From NCBI GenBank assembly GCA_008727115.1, contig CP044131.1:434001-498000 (forward strand): a DNA stretch of 64,000 bases, given 5' to 3'. A program made the translations under genes and the position numbers. The notes below the pieces were generated by a model, which was not told the DNA's origin, did no database searches, and worked only from the letters and a program-made list of their open reading frames with translations. This DNA comes from Comamonas testosteroni. GTDB lineage: Bacteria; Pseudomonadota; Gammaproteobacteria; Burkholderiales; Burkholderiaceae_C. This document shows positions 1 through 7,999 of the stretch, piece by piece (positions within the stretch are counted from its first letter, which is position 1; every line of letters starts with the position of its first letter).

Positions 1-225
1 ATCCTGGTCTTCTCCCGCGTCGAGAACCTGAGCTCACGGGTGGCGGCCTACTATGTGGAAGACCCGGCCCACGCTGTGCAGCTGGCCCGCCAGCTGGGCA
101 AGCAGCATGTGCCGAATCTGGAGCCCGAGATGGAGGTGAGCTTCGATCCTTCGTGGAACGAGTTCCTGTCGCTCTACGCCGCCATTCACCGCAACGACCG
201 TCCTGAAGAGGCGCCGCTGTCATGA
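1..225 (+). CDS. 3' end of an unrecognised protein
   Basis: Frame 1 is open from the first base to a TGA at 223-225, giving 74 visible residues, so the gene starts upstream of the window. The GTG at 40 is probably an internal codon because the frame continues upstream of it. The visible part is hydrophilic with no membrane segment or signal. Stretches such as EDPAHAVQLARQLGKQ and SFDPSWNEFLSLYAAI do not match a family I recognise. Its stop overlaps the next start codon (ATGA at 222-225), so it is probably co-transcribed and translationally coupled with the PPOX flavoprotein gene. Confidence 0.6.
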   Translation: MLVFSRVENLSSRVAAYYVEDPAHAVQLARQLGKQHVPNLEPEMEVSFDPSWNEFLSLYAAIHRNDRPEEAPLS

Positions 226-851
226 TCACTTCGCGCGAGCAATTGCAAAAGCTGTACGACCCGCCTGCCGAGCGCGCCTTGCTCAAGCAGCAGTGGGAGC
301 TGGACAGGCACTGCCTGCGCTTTATTGCCCTGTCGCCATTTTTCGTCATGGCCACGGGCGGGGCCAATGGCGCTTTGCTCGATGCCTCGCCGCGCGGCGG
401 CAAGCCGGGCTTTGTCAAGGCACCGGATGCCAATACCTTGCTGATTCCCGATGCGGGCGGCAATAACCGGCTGGACAGCCTGAGCAACTTGCTCGACGAC
501 CCGCGCCTGGGGCTGCTGTTTTTTGTGCCGGGCTTTGACGAGACCCTGCGCATCAACGGCACTGCCCAGCTGCGCGATGAGGCGCATTACACGGCGCTGT
601 TTGCCAGTGAGCACTTTCGCCCCAAGCTGGTGATTGAAGTCAATGTGCAGGAAGCCTATCTGCACTGCGCCAAGGCCTTGATGCGATCACGTTTGTGGAG
701 TGAGGAGGCCAAGGTGGCCCGCAACATCATGCCCTCGCTCAATCAGATTGTTCATGCCCAGATGGGGTTGACGGCAGAGCCCGAGACACAGGAGCGCATG
801 GTCGCCCGCTATGGCGCCATGATTGCTGCCGAGCAGTTTCAGAAAAAATAA
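222..851 (+). CDS. Pyridoxamine 5'-phosphate oxidase-like (PPOX) FMN-binding protein
   Basis: This 209-residue soluble protein has the marks of the PPOX split-barrel flavoproteins of the MSMEG_1061 type: an ASPRGGKPGFVK stretch followed by a conserved GGNNRLDSLSNLL segment and a LFFVPGFDETLRINGTA strand. Members bind FMN or a related deazaflavin and are thought to reduce small molecules; the substrate is unknown. The ATG at 222 overlaps the stop of the preceding gene by four bases. The protein ends in Q-K-K, encoded by an A-rich run that merges directly with a family 2 repeat, so the C-terminus may have been shaped by that insertion. Family assignment is good; function is inference. Confidence 0.82.
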   Translation: MITSREQLQKLYDPPAERALLKQQWELDRHCLRFIALSPFFVMATGGANGALLDASPRGGKPGFVKAPDANTLLIPDAGGNNRLDSLSNLLDDPRLGLLFFVPGFDETLRINGTAQLRDEAHYTALFASEHFRPKLVIEVNVQEAYLHCAKALMRSRLWSEEAKVARNIMPSLNQIVHAQMGLTAEPETQERMVARYGAMIAAEQFQKK

Positions 852-930
852 TAGCGGCTAGCGCTGGCTATGAAAGGAATTGAGATGAGAACCATGTTGA
901 AACCATTCATTGACGAGCGCAGGCAGCTAT
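851..930. repeat. Family 2 nested palindrome, divergent copy
   Basis: Left arm ATAGCGGCTAGCGCT (851-865) and right arm GAGCGCAGGCAGCTAT (915-930) are imperfect inverted repeats resembling the copy at 58202-58290. The left end touches the TAA of the PPOX gene and the right end contains the A and T of the SDR start codon (929-931), so the element fills the whole gap between the two genes. Confidence 0.6.
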
Positions 931-1600
931 GTCTTTGATACTGATTCTGGGCGCCTCGCGCGGGCTGGGCAAGGCTTTGACGCAAGCCTATATCGAGCAA
1001 GGCCACCGCGTGATTGCCACGGTACGCAAGTCTGAAGACATGGCCGATGTGCAGGCGCTGGGCGCACGGGTGCTGCAGATCGATCTGGCCGACCCTGCCA
1101 GCGTCAGCGGTCTGGCCTGGCAGCTCGATGGCGAAAGCATTGACCTGGCCTTGTATGTGGCGGGAGTCTGGGACGGTCATACCGCAGGTGTGCCACCCAC
1201 GCAGCCGCAGTTCGATGCCGTCATGCACAGCAATGTGCTGGGCTTTATGCAGGCGCTGCCGCAGATTGCGCCCATGGTGCAGGAGGCCGGTGGCGTGATC
1301 GGCGCTTTCTCCAGCGAGATGTCGCTGCTGGCGCAGGCCGACGAAAGCGCCTGGCTGTACCGCGTCAGCAAGGCCGCCCTCAATATGGCCGTGGCCTCCG
1401 CCTGCCAGCACTGGCCGGGCCTGACGCTGCTGGCGCTGGACCCCGGCTGGACGCAGACCGAAATGGGCGGCGCAGCGGCCCCCGTGACCGTAGATCAAAG
1501 CGTGCAAGGCCTGATGCAGGCGCTGGAGCAAGTGCGGCCCGAGGACCGCGGCAGCCTGCTGCGCTATGACGGAACGATTACCCGACTTTTAGAGGCCTAG
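929..1600 (+). CDS. Short-chain dehydrogenase/reductase (SDR)
   Basis: This is a 223-residue classical SDR. The N-terminal Rossmann glycine motif GASRGLG (residues 8-14) binds NAD(P), and the active-site YRVSK (Y-x-x-x-K) follows a Ser-containing strand (GAFSSEMS). Its compact size and sequence resemble the C-factor/CsgA-like subgroup rather than FabG. It would catalyse NAD(P)-dependent oxidation or reduction of an alcohol or ketone; the substrate cannot be read from the sequence. It lies between the PPOX protein and an acyl-CoA dehydrogenase. The ATG is embedded in a family 2 repeat arm and has no strong Shine-Dalgarno sequence. Confidence 0.87.
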   Translation: MSLILILGASRGLGKALTQAYIEQGHRVIATVRKSEDMADVQALGARVLQIDLADPASVSGLAWQLDGESIDLALYVAGVWDGHTAGVPPTQPQFDAVMHSNVLGFMQALPQIAPMVQEAGGVIGAFSSEMSLLAQADESAWLYRVSKAALNMAVASACQHWPGLTLLALDPGWTQTEMGGAAAPVTVDQSVQGLMQALEQVRPEDRGSLLRYDGTITRLLEA

Positions 1601-1645
1601 CTCAGGCAGAGTATGGGCATACAGCTATAACTATTGGAGACAAAA

Positions 1646-2776
1646 ATGCTGCTGAACCAGGACCAGGAAATGATCCGCGACGCCGTGCGCGACTTTGTGC
1701 GTGAGCAGATCACGCCTCATGCTGCGCGCTGGGACAAGGAACACCACTTTCCCAAAGACGTGCACCAGGGCCTGGCCGCCTTGGGCGCTTACGGCATCTG
1801 CGTGCCCGAGGAACTGGGCGGCGCAGGCATGGACTATGTGAGTCTGGCCCTGGTGCTGGAAGAGGTTGCCGCCGGTGATGGTGGCACCAGCACCGTCATC
1901 AGCGTGACCAACTGCCCGGTCAACGCCATCCTCATGAAATACGGCAACGCCCAGCAGCAGGAGCAATGGCTGCGTCCGCTGGCTCAAGGGCAGATGCTGG
2001 GCGCCTTCTGCCTGACCGAGCCGCATGTGGGCAGTGATGCATCCGCACTGCGCACCACGGCCACCAAGGACGACGGCGACTACGTGATCAATGGCGTCAA
2101 GCAGTTCATCACCAGTGGCAAGAACGGCGATGTGGCCATCGTGATCGCTGTCACCGACAAGGCGGCGGGAAAGAAGGGCATGAGTGCCTTTATCGTGCCC
2201 ACTGCCAACCCCGGCTATCAGGTCGCGCGCCTTGAAGACAAGCTGGGCCAGCACAGCAGCGATACGGCCCAGATCAACTTCGACAACTGCCGCATTCCCG
2301 CCGCCAATCTGATTGGCGCGGAAGGCGAGGGCTACAAGATTGCGCTGTCTGCCCTGGAAGGCGGGCGCATCGGCATTGCCGCGCAAAGCCTGGGCATGGC
2401 GCGTGCGGCGTTTGAGTGCGCGCTGCGGTACAGCAAGGACCGTGAGAGTTTTGGCCAGCCCATCTTCAATCACCAGGCCGTAGGCTTCAGGCTGGCCGAA
2501 TGCGCGACGCAAATCGAAGCGGCCCGCCAGCTCATCTGGCATGCCGCCAGCCTGCGCGATGCGGGCCGCCAGTGCCTGAAAGAAGCGGCCATGGCCAAGC
2601 TCTTTGCGAGTGAGATGGCCGAGCGTGTGTGCAGCGCCGCCATCCAGACCCTGGGCGGCTACGGCGTGGTGAGCGACTTTCCGGTAGAGCGCATCTACCG
2701 CGATGTGCGTGTGTGCCAGATCTACGAAGGCACCAGCGACGTACAGAAAATTCTGATCCAGCGGGCGCTGGCCTGA
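1646..2776 (+). CDS. Acyl-CoA dehydrogenase, short-chain type
   Basis: This FAD-dependent enzyme oxidises an acyl-CoA to the trans-2-enoyl-CoA. It is 376 residues, normal for the family, with signature CLTEPHVGSDASAL in the middle domain, LGGYGVVSDFPVERIYRD near the end, and IYEGTSDVQ, whose Glu is the catalytic base position of butyryl-CoA-type enzymes. Isovaleryl-CoA dehydrogenase (LiuA) lacks Glu there, so this is unlikely to be the missing liuA of the downstream cluster. The start chosen is ATG 1646, preceded by GGAG at 1636-1639; an in-frame TTG at 1634 is less likely. The exact acyl substrate is unknown. Confidence 0.9.
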   Translation: MLLNQDQEMIRDAVRDFVREQITPHAARWDKEHHFPKDVHQGLAALGAYGICVPEELGGAGMDYVSLALVLEEVAAGDGGTSTVISVTNCPVNAILMKYGNAQQQEQWLRPLAQGQMLGAFCLTEPHVGSDASALRTTATKDDGDYVINGVKQFITSGKNGDVAIVIAVTDKAAGKKGMSAFIVPTANPGYQVARLEDKLGQHSSDTAQINFDNCRIPAANLIGAEGEGYKIALSALEGGRIGIAAQSLGMARAAFECALRYSKDRESFGQPIFNHQAVGFRLAECATQIEAARQLIWHAASLRDAGRQCLKEAAMAKLFASEMAERVCSAAIQTLGGYGVVSDFPVERIYRDVRVCQIYEGTSDVQKILIQRALA

Positions 2777-2956
2777 GGGCGGCTGCAAGCAGGATGGCGC
2801 TCACTTTTACAAGCGCGGCGCTGTCAACTGCCGCAGCCACTGCTGTGGCAAATTGAGGGGTGGGCCGGTTGCCGATGTCACAAGGGCTGCTTAGGATGTG
2901 TCCAGTGAAGGCGGTGCCTTCAAGGTTTTCAACCATTTTCAGCAGGAGTCCAGAGC

Positions 2957-3748
2957 ATGCCTTTTGCCCCGATCAATGGCCAGAATATCTACTACGAAGA
3001 CACGGGCGGACGGGGGCCGGCCCTTGTGTTTTCGCATGGTCTGCTCATGGATCACACCATGTTCGCGCCGCAGATCGAGGCCTTGCAAGGGCAGTACCGC
3101 TGCATCAGCTGGGATGAGCGCGGTCATGGGCAGACGGCGGAGCCCGAGCATTGCGAGTCGTTCAGCTATTACGACTCGGCCGATGATCTGGCTGCATTGC
3201 TCAAGCATCTGGGGGTGGATAAAGCCGTGCTGGTGGGCATGTCGCAAGGCGGCTACCTGTCGCTGGGCTGCGCACTGATTCACCCCGATGTGGTCGGCGC
3301 TCTGGTGCTGATCGATACCCAGGCCATGCTGGAGGATCCCGAGAAAATGCCCCACCACGAAGCCTTGCTCAAGGCCTGGATGGAGCATGGTCTGTCGGAC
3401 GATATGGCGACCACGCTGGAGCACACCATTTTGGGGCGGGGCTGGCCTGGTGCAGCCCAATGGCGGGCCAAATGGAAGCAGGCCACTCCCGTCAATCTGG
3501 GCCAGAGCTTTGCAGCGCTGGCGCTGCGCGATGACATCAGCCCACGCTTGTCTGAAATCAAGGTGCCGGCACTGGTGATCCATGGAGAAAAAGACGAGGC
3601 GATTGCCGTGGAGCGGGCGCGCTCCATGTTCAAGGGGCTGCCTCATGCTCAGTGGGTGGATGTGCCGGGTGCAGGTCATGCCGCGAACCTCACGCACCCT
3701 GAGCCGGTGAATGCAGCGATCAGCCAGTTTCTGGCTCAATTGCGCTGA
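2957..3748 (+). CDS. Alpha/beta-fold hydrolase
   Basis: This 263-residue alpha/beta hydrolase has a complete catalytic triad by position: nucleophile Ser96 in GMSQGG, Asp213 in HGEKDEAI and His241 in GAGHAAN, with HGLL (27-30) forming the oxyanion region. The sequence is of the 3-oxoadipate enol-lactonase/epoxide-hydrolase-like group, which covers ester, lactone and C-C bond hydrolases. No aromatic ring-cleavage genes lie nearby, so a specific role is not supported. The 180 bp before it hold no other gene. A clear AGCAGGAG precedes the ATG. Confidence 0.87.
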   Translation: MPFAPINGQNIYYEDTGGRGPALVFSHGLLMDHTMFAPQIEALQGQYRCISWDERGHGQTAEPEHCESFSYYDSADDLAALLKHLGVDKAVLVGMSQGGYLSLGCALIHPDVVGALVLIDTQAMLEDPEKMPHHEALLKAWMEHGLSDDMATTLEHTILGRGWPGAAQWRAKWKQATPVNLGQSFAALALRDDISPRLSEIKVPALVIHGEKDEAIAVERARSMFKGLPHAQWVDVPGAGHAANLTHPEPVNAAISQFLAQLR

Positions 3749-3818
3749 GCGGTTCTGCTGGATGGGGATAGTCACTTGACCGACAATGCAGGCTTGCCGA
3801 ACAAGTGACTGAGGTGCC

Positions 3819-4232
3819 GTGAAGAAATCCCAACCCATGCAGGACTGTCCCTGTGGAAGCCAGAACGCCAAGGGCAAGCTGCAGGCCTATGCGGATTGCT
3901 GCGGACGCTATATCGATCACTGGGAAACCCAGCCTGCCCTGGATGCCCTGGCGTTGATGCGCTCGCGCTACACGGCCTTTGTGCGCGAAAACGAGGCCTA
4001 TCTCAAGGCCACGTGGCATGCCGATCAGCGTCCGCAGACGCTGGACTTTGATGGCTCGGTCAAATGGCTGGGACTGCAGGTCAGGCAGTTTCAGCGCACC
4101 GCAGAGAGCACGGCCGAAGTTGAATTTGTCGCCCGCTACCGACTGGCTGGCACGGCGGTACGCTTGCATGAGCGCAGCCGCTTTGTGTGGGAAGCTGGGC
4201 GCTGGTACTACGTGGATGGCGACCAGTTTTGA
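3819..4232 (+). CDS. YchJ-family (UPF0225) SEC-C motif protein
   Basis: This 137-residue protein begins with a metal-binding CPCGS motif (Cys10, Cys12) and a second Cys pair (27-28). The middle and C-terminal NTF2-like part contains LMRSRYTAFV and ends RFVWEAGRWYYVDGD, matching the YchJ family. Function is unproven; the N-terminal Cys cluster probably binds zinc. The start is GTG 3819, which places the Cys motif near the N-terminus as in homologues. The 3' end overlaps the kinase gene by 17 bp, implying co-transcription. Confidence 0.85.
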   Translation: MKKSQPMQDCPCGSQNAKGKLQAYADCCGRYIDHWETQPALDALALMRSRYTAFVRENEAYLKATWHADQRPQTLDFDGSVKWLGLQVRQFQRTAESTAEVEFVARYRLAGTAVRLHERSRFVWEAGRWYYVDGDQF

Positions 4233-6030
4233 CGCTGTGGCCAGCGTGCGCCCGGACACCTCGCTGGAGGTTGTCGAGCGCAGGGCCAGATTGCGGCTGC
4301 TGCAGTCTCTGACTTCGCGCGGCTCTTCGGAAGTGGCCGCCTTGCTGATTCCCCCGCTGGTGATGCTGATGCACTGGCATGGTGCGTCCAGGGGCTCTTC
4401 GCTGCTGGTGGGGTGGTGGGCGCTGATGATGGTCATGGCTTTGGGGCTGTCCACGTTGCGCAAGTACCTGCGTCGTCAGTGGCAAGACCCCGAGCATGTT
4501 CCTCAAGAGCTTGAGCTGCGCCGCTGGGAGCGGATGCTGGCGGTTTCGGCACTGATCAACGGCTTGTGCTGGACTGTGTCGCTGCTGGTGACCTGGGAGG
4601 TCGCGGCGCTGGATTTGCGTCTTTTTGTCTATCTGGTGCTGGCCGGGGTGCTGGCGTCGGGAACGACATTTCTGGCTCCTGTTCCCTGGGTGTTTGGCGG
4701 ATTTTTTGTGGGCCTGTATATCCCGATGCTGCTGGCGTCGCTGGGCTACCTGGGCGCACGTGGCACCTACCTTTTTCCATTGCTGCTGCTGTATGGCGCT
4801 GTGGTACTGCGTCATGCCTGGGGGGGCTGGCGCTTCTTCCAGGAGCAGGTCACGCATGAGCGCGAAAGACATGTGCTGGCGGAGCGCTACAGGCGGGCCA
4901 AGGTTGAGGCGGAAAATGCCCTGGCCGAGAAAAGCTGGTTTCTGGCTGCAGCCAGTCATGATCTGAGGCAGCCCCTGCATGCTCTGGGGCTGACCCTGGA
5001 GGCCGCCCGCCAGCGCAACGCCAATGCCGAGGTGGCGGGCTTGCTTGACGAGGTACAGACCTGCTCACGAGACCTGAACGCCATGTTCAACGACTTGCTC
5101 GACCTGTCCCGGCTGGAGGATGGCGGGCTGGTACCTCACCCGCAGCGGGTGAGCATTACTCACCTCTTTGCTGAAGCGCAGCGTGTTTTTGCCAAAGATG
5201 CCGAACGCAAGGGGCTGCGCTTTTCGGTATGTTTGCCCCGACACCGTCACGTTGTGGTCGAGATGGATCAGGTTTTGCTCAAGCAGATGATCTTCAACCT
5301 GCTGCAAAACGCCTTCCGCTATACCGATTCGGGCGGGGTGCTGTTGAGCTTGAGGCGGCGTCGGCACCGGTGGGTGATCCAAGTCTGGGATACGGGGGCA
5401 GGAATTGCGCAGGCAGAGCTGTCCCAGATCTTTTCGCCCCATTACCGCGCTGCGGCCAACCCAGAAGGGCAGGCGGGGCGTGGGCAGCCCAGACCGACGA
5501 GCTTGCGCTCGCGTGGGCTGGGATTGTCAGTGGTTGCGAAGGCCGCCCAGTGCATGGGGGTGCAATATGGCGTCGAGTCCCGACAGGGGGCCGGCTCCTG
5601 TTTTTGGTTGTGCCTGCCCGAGCAAGCCACGCAAGTCGCCGAGCCGCCGTATGTAGTGCCTGTTGACTGCACGCCCGCTGAGGCTGGAACGCTCCTGAAA
5701 GGACGCTGCCTATTGCTTGATCCTGATGACGCACACAGGCGCAGAGTCCATGCGCTGCTGCAGACCTGGGGGCTGGAGGTGCATAGCTTGGCTGGCGCCC
5801 AGGAACCAGGCTTGATGGAGCTAGGAGAGTGGAGTCCTGCATTTGTGCTGTGTGCCGATCTGGCGGCCCTGCAGCTGCTGCAGCAGCAATATCCACAGGC
5901 GGGTGGCGCATTGATCAGCGGTGATGCCAGCGAGCTGGAGCTGGCGCAGGACGAAGGCTATCTGGCTTTGTCCTTGCCGCTACAGGTCGCTTCCTTGCAA
6001 GCGGTGCTCCGAAGCGCTGTACAAGGCTGA
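4216..6030 (+). CDS. Membrane hybrid sensor histidine kinase with degenerate receiver
   Basis: The 604-residue protein has an N-terminal block of about six hydrophobic segments (residues about 40-210), a short coiled region, then a histidine kinase core. The phosphorylated His is about residue 248 in AAASHDLRQPLH; the N-box is FNLLQNAFRYT; the ATP lid region has DTGAGI and GLGLSVV. The last about 110 residues look like a receiver (LLLDPDDAHRRRVHALL) with a possible acceptor Asp in LCADLAAL, but the conserved Lys is replaced in LALSLPLQ, so it may be inactive or act as a pseudo-receiver. ATG 4216 was chosen; GTG 4237 is an alternative. It converges on the LuxR-type regulator with a nine-base gap and is its probable partner. 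Confidence 0.87.
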   Translation: MATSFDAVASVRPDTSLEVVERRARLRLLQSLTSRGSSEVAALLIPPLVMLMHWHGASRGSSLLVGWWALMMVMALGLSTLRKYLRRQWQDPEHVPQELELRRWERMLAVSALINGLCWTVSLLVTWEVAALDLRLFVYLVLAGVLASGTTFLAPVPWVFGGFFVGLYIPMLLASLGYLGARGTYLFPLLLLYGAVVLRHAWGGWRFFQEQVTHERERHVLAERYRRAKVEAENALAEKSWFLAAASHDLRQPLHALGLTLEAARQRNANAEVAGLLDEVQTCSRDLNAMFNDLLDLSRLEDGGLVPHPQRVSITHLFAEAQRVFAKDAERKGLRFSVCLPRHRHVVVEMDQVLLKQMIFNLLQNAFRYTDSGGVLLSLRRRRHRWVIQVWDTGAGIAQAELSQIFSPHYRAAANPEGQAGRGQPRPTSLRSRGLGLSVVAKAAQCMGVQYGVESRQGAGSCFWLCLPEQATQVAEPPYVVPVDCTPAEAGTLLKGRCLLLDPDDAHRRRVHALLQTWGLEVHSLAGAQEPGLMELGEWSPAFVLCADLAALQLLQQQYPQAGGALISGDASELELAQDEGYLALSLPLQVASLQAVLRSAVQG

Positions 6031-6039
6031 GGCAGAGTT

Positions 6040-6711
6040 TCAGCTCTCCAGATCCACGGTTTGCAGCCGGGTGATCAGCTCTACCCGGTTCGCAGCCCCA
6101 AGCCTTTGCAGCAGGGCCGTCACATGCTCTTTGACCGTGTGCTCGGAAAGGTTCAGCGACTCGGCAATAAAGCGATTGGGCTTGCCTTTGAGCACCAGTG
6201 CCAGCACCTGTGATTGACGCACGGTAATACCCAGGTCCCGCGCGCTCATGCGAAGCCGGGTAGGAGGCTGCCAGTCGTCGTTGTTGCTGTCGGCAGTAAA
6301 CCAGGCTTGCTCGCTCAGCAAGGCTTTGGCAGCCTGCAGAAATTCGGTTGCTGGGCGGCTTTTCCCGATGAAGCCATGGGCGCCTGCTGTGCGCGCCTTG
6401 TCGGCAATACCGGGGTGGGTGTCGCCGCTGGTCATCAGAATGCGGGTGCTGGGGGCCAGCGAAAGCATGTCTTTGATAAAGCAACTGGAATCTTGCCCAT
6501 CCAGCCAGAAGTCCACTACGGTCAGCACCGGTGCTCCCATGGAGGCGATCAAGGTCAGGGCCTCGTAGCCACTCTCGCACAGCAGTACCTGATCCACATA
6601 GGGCAGGCTTTGCAATAACTGCCTGGCTCCTTCTGCGACCAGCGGGTGATCATCCACCACGAGGGCGTAGGAGGTCGATGTGATCAGAGGGGAAGAGGGC
6701 GTTAAAGGCAT
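6040..6711 (-). CDS. LuxR/NarL-family response regulator
   Basis: This 223-residue regulator has an N-terminal receiver with acidic pair in VVDDHP (residues 19-20), acceptor Asp67 in VVDFWLDG and Lys117 in GFIGKSRP, and a C-terminal LuxR helix-turn-helix (about 150-215) with LTVRQ-type entry and the recognition segment NLSEHTVKEHVTALLQRL. It is expected to bind DNA when phosphorylated, probably by the adjacent convergent histidine kinase. The start was set at ATG 6711 because upstream codons run through a palindrome unlikely to be coding. The divergent lipoprotein gene is the natural candidate target. Confidence 0.9.
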   Translation of the reverse strand: MPLTPSSPLITSTSYALVVDDHPLVAEGARQLLQSLPYVDQVLLCESGYEALTLIASMGAPVLTVVDFWLDGQDSSCFIKDMLSLAPSTRILMTSGDTHPGIADKARTAGAHGFIGKSRPATEFLQAAKALLSEQAWFTADSNNDDWQPPTRLRMSARDLGITVRQSQVLALVLKGKPNRFIAESLNLSEHTVKEHVTALLQRLGAANRVELITRLQTVDLES

Positions 6712-6727
6712 GTATTCAATGTTTGCT

Positions 6728-6776
6728 GCCAAACGCGGTAACAGATACCCCTCTGCTGAGGGGTATGGCGTTCGGC
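6728..6776. promoter_or_regulatory. Large nested palindrome between regulator and lipoprotein genes
   Basis: An inner perfect inverted repeat ATACCCCTC (6745-6753) / GAGGGGTAT (6758-6766) with a TGCT centre sits inside an outer near-perfect pair GCCAAACGC (6728-6736) / GCGTTCGGC (6768-6776). It lies 17 bp upstream of the response regulator start and 75 bp upstream of the divergent lipoprotein start. It could be an operator for the regulator or a leader hairpin; no poly-T follows, so it is not a typical terminator. Confidence 0.55.
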
Positions 6777-6850
6777 AAGTGCTTCCGAGAATCGGGCAGG
6801 TGCAGGCGCACTGGTCTGCAGTCCTCATTATTCAGGGAGAGCTTATACAA

Positions 6851-7897
6851 ATGAAACAAGATACTCAAATGACACGCCGCGCTGCGGGCTTGCTGCTGTT
6901 GGCCTCTCTGGCTGCTTGCGGTGGAGGCGACGGTGATGGTTCGGCGGGTAATACAGGTGGTGGTGGGGGCGGCGGCTCGGGAGGCGGCGGAAACGGTGGT
7001 GGTAGCGGAGGAGGCGGCGGTGGTGGGGGGAATGGCAATGGCGGTGGTGGCAACTCGGTGACGGGCTCTTACAGCCTCAAGCCAGCTGCTGGCAGCGAAA
7101 CCCAGATGCTGAATGATGCCAATGCCATGGGCGCCACAGGCTTTGCGCTGCTGTCCTCCCTGGGGGCTGGCAATGGGCGCAGTGGTGACTTCTACGTCAG
7201 CGACACCGCGCATGCTGGTCAGCAATTCACGTATATGGTGCAGCCTGCTCAGGCAACGGCATCCGTGTTTCTGACCCAGCTGAACCAACACGGCAGCAAT
7301 GGCTACAGGTTCAAGAGCTTTTCAGCCTTCGGGGCACCTGGTGGCATGAGCAATCTGTTCGTCAAGAACAGCAGCCGCAGCGATCAGTTCAGCTATGAGA
7401 CAGGTGCGTCAGCGGGGCTGAGTCGGCAGCAGTGGCAGGTGGAGCTGAATGAAAAAGGTGCGCGCGGATTCCATTGGATTGGCCCGGCCATGCTGAGTAA
7501 CGGCGATACGGTCAATCTCTATGTCAAGCGCAGCGATGGTGTGACATATGCATACGAGCTGGAGTCCGAGCTGGATGACACGCTGGCGAATATGCAAACG
7601 CATTGGAACAGCAAGGGTGTCGAGAGATGGCTTGCGCGTGGCTCTGTGTCGCTGGGTACGGATTCTGTGGATATCTATGAGAAAAGCTCAGCACAAAGCG
7701 GTGCGGTGGAGTACCGCGTTGAGCCACGGGCAGCCGGACTCAGCCCTGAAGATATGAAGGATCAGATGAATGCCAATGCGGCCGATGGATTTTTCTTCTT
7801 CTCCGAGATTGTGGACAGTGCTGCCGCACAAGGCGTGATCTCCATCAAGAATGGCGGTCTGCTGGACCATCCGCTGGCGGGAGTGTCCTTCCCCTGA
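6851..7897 (+). CDS. Gly-rich lipoprotein of five tandem repeats, unknown function
   Basis: The protein (348 residues) starts with a lipoprotein signal peptide and lipobox LAAC (Cys23), followed by a Gly/Ser/Asn-rich linker (about 24-70). The rest is five tandem units of about 53 residues beginning near Tyr74, Tyr128, Tyr182, Tyr235 and Tyr288. Each has an aromatic start, an N-x-x-G-x-x-G-F type turn about 20 residues on, and a strand such as GDFYVS, SNLFVK, VNLYVK or VDIYEK. I recognise no named domain. It should be anchored in the outer or inner membrane with the repeats in the periplasm or outside. ATG 6851 is chosen as the start that gives a proper signal peptide. It is divergent from a response regulator, which may control it. 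Confidence 0.8.
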   Translation: MKQDTQMTRRAAGLLLLASLAACGGGDGDGSAGNTGGGGGGGSGGGGNGGGSGGGGGGGGNGNGGGGNSVTGSYSLKPAAGSETQMLNDANAMGATGFALLSSLGAGNGRSGDFYVSDTAHAGQQFTYMVQPAQATASVFLTQLNQHGSNGYRFKSFSAFGAPGGMSNLFVKNSSRSDQFSYETGASAGLSRQQWQVELNEKGARGFHWIGPAMLSNGDTVNLYVKRSDGVTYAYELESELDDTLANMQTHWNSKGVERWLARGSVSLGTDSVDIYEKSSAQSGAVEYRVEPRAAGLSPEDMKDQMNANAADGFFFFSEIVDSAAAQGVISIKNGGLLDHPLAGVSFP

Positions 7898-7911
7898 ACT
7901 CCAAAAAAGAC

Positions 7912-7969
7912 ATGCTCGCATAATCGGGAGCATCGTTTTTTGACCAAAGGCGCCCCTGGCGCCTTTTTT
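7912..7969 (+). terminator. Two tandem intrinsic terminators after the lipoprotein gene
   Basis: The first is ATGCTC (7912-7917) / GAGCAT (7928-7933) followed by six T at 7936-7941. The second is GGCGCC (7949-7954) / GGCGCC (7958-7963) with loop CCT and six T at 7964-7969. The second lies in the apparent upstream extension of the next ORF, which argues that the HAD gene starts at 8000. Confidence 0.8.
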
Positions 7970-7999
7970 GCATCGCTTTTCTGCGATGCGGATGACCTC

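Noticed and set aside
1646..2776. Acyl-CoA dehydrogenase as the missing liuA
   Set aside because: The IYEGTSDVQ motif has Glu at the short-chain-type catalytic position, where isovaleryl-CoA dehydrogenases do not, and the gene lies nine kilobases from the liu operon.
2957..3748. Alpha/beta hydrolase as 3-oxoadipate enol-lactonase (pcaD)
   Set aside because: The fold and triad fit but no other beta-ketoadipate gene is nearby, so only the general family is claimed.
6920..7060. Gly-rich tract of the lipoprotein as a phase-variable repeat
   Set aside because: The tract mixes GGT, GGC, GGA, AAC and AGC codons without one regular unit, so slippage would be weak; it is read as a flexible linker.
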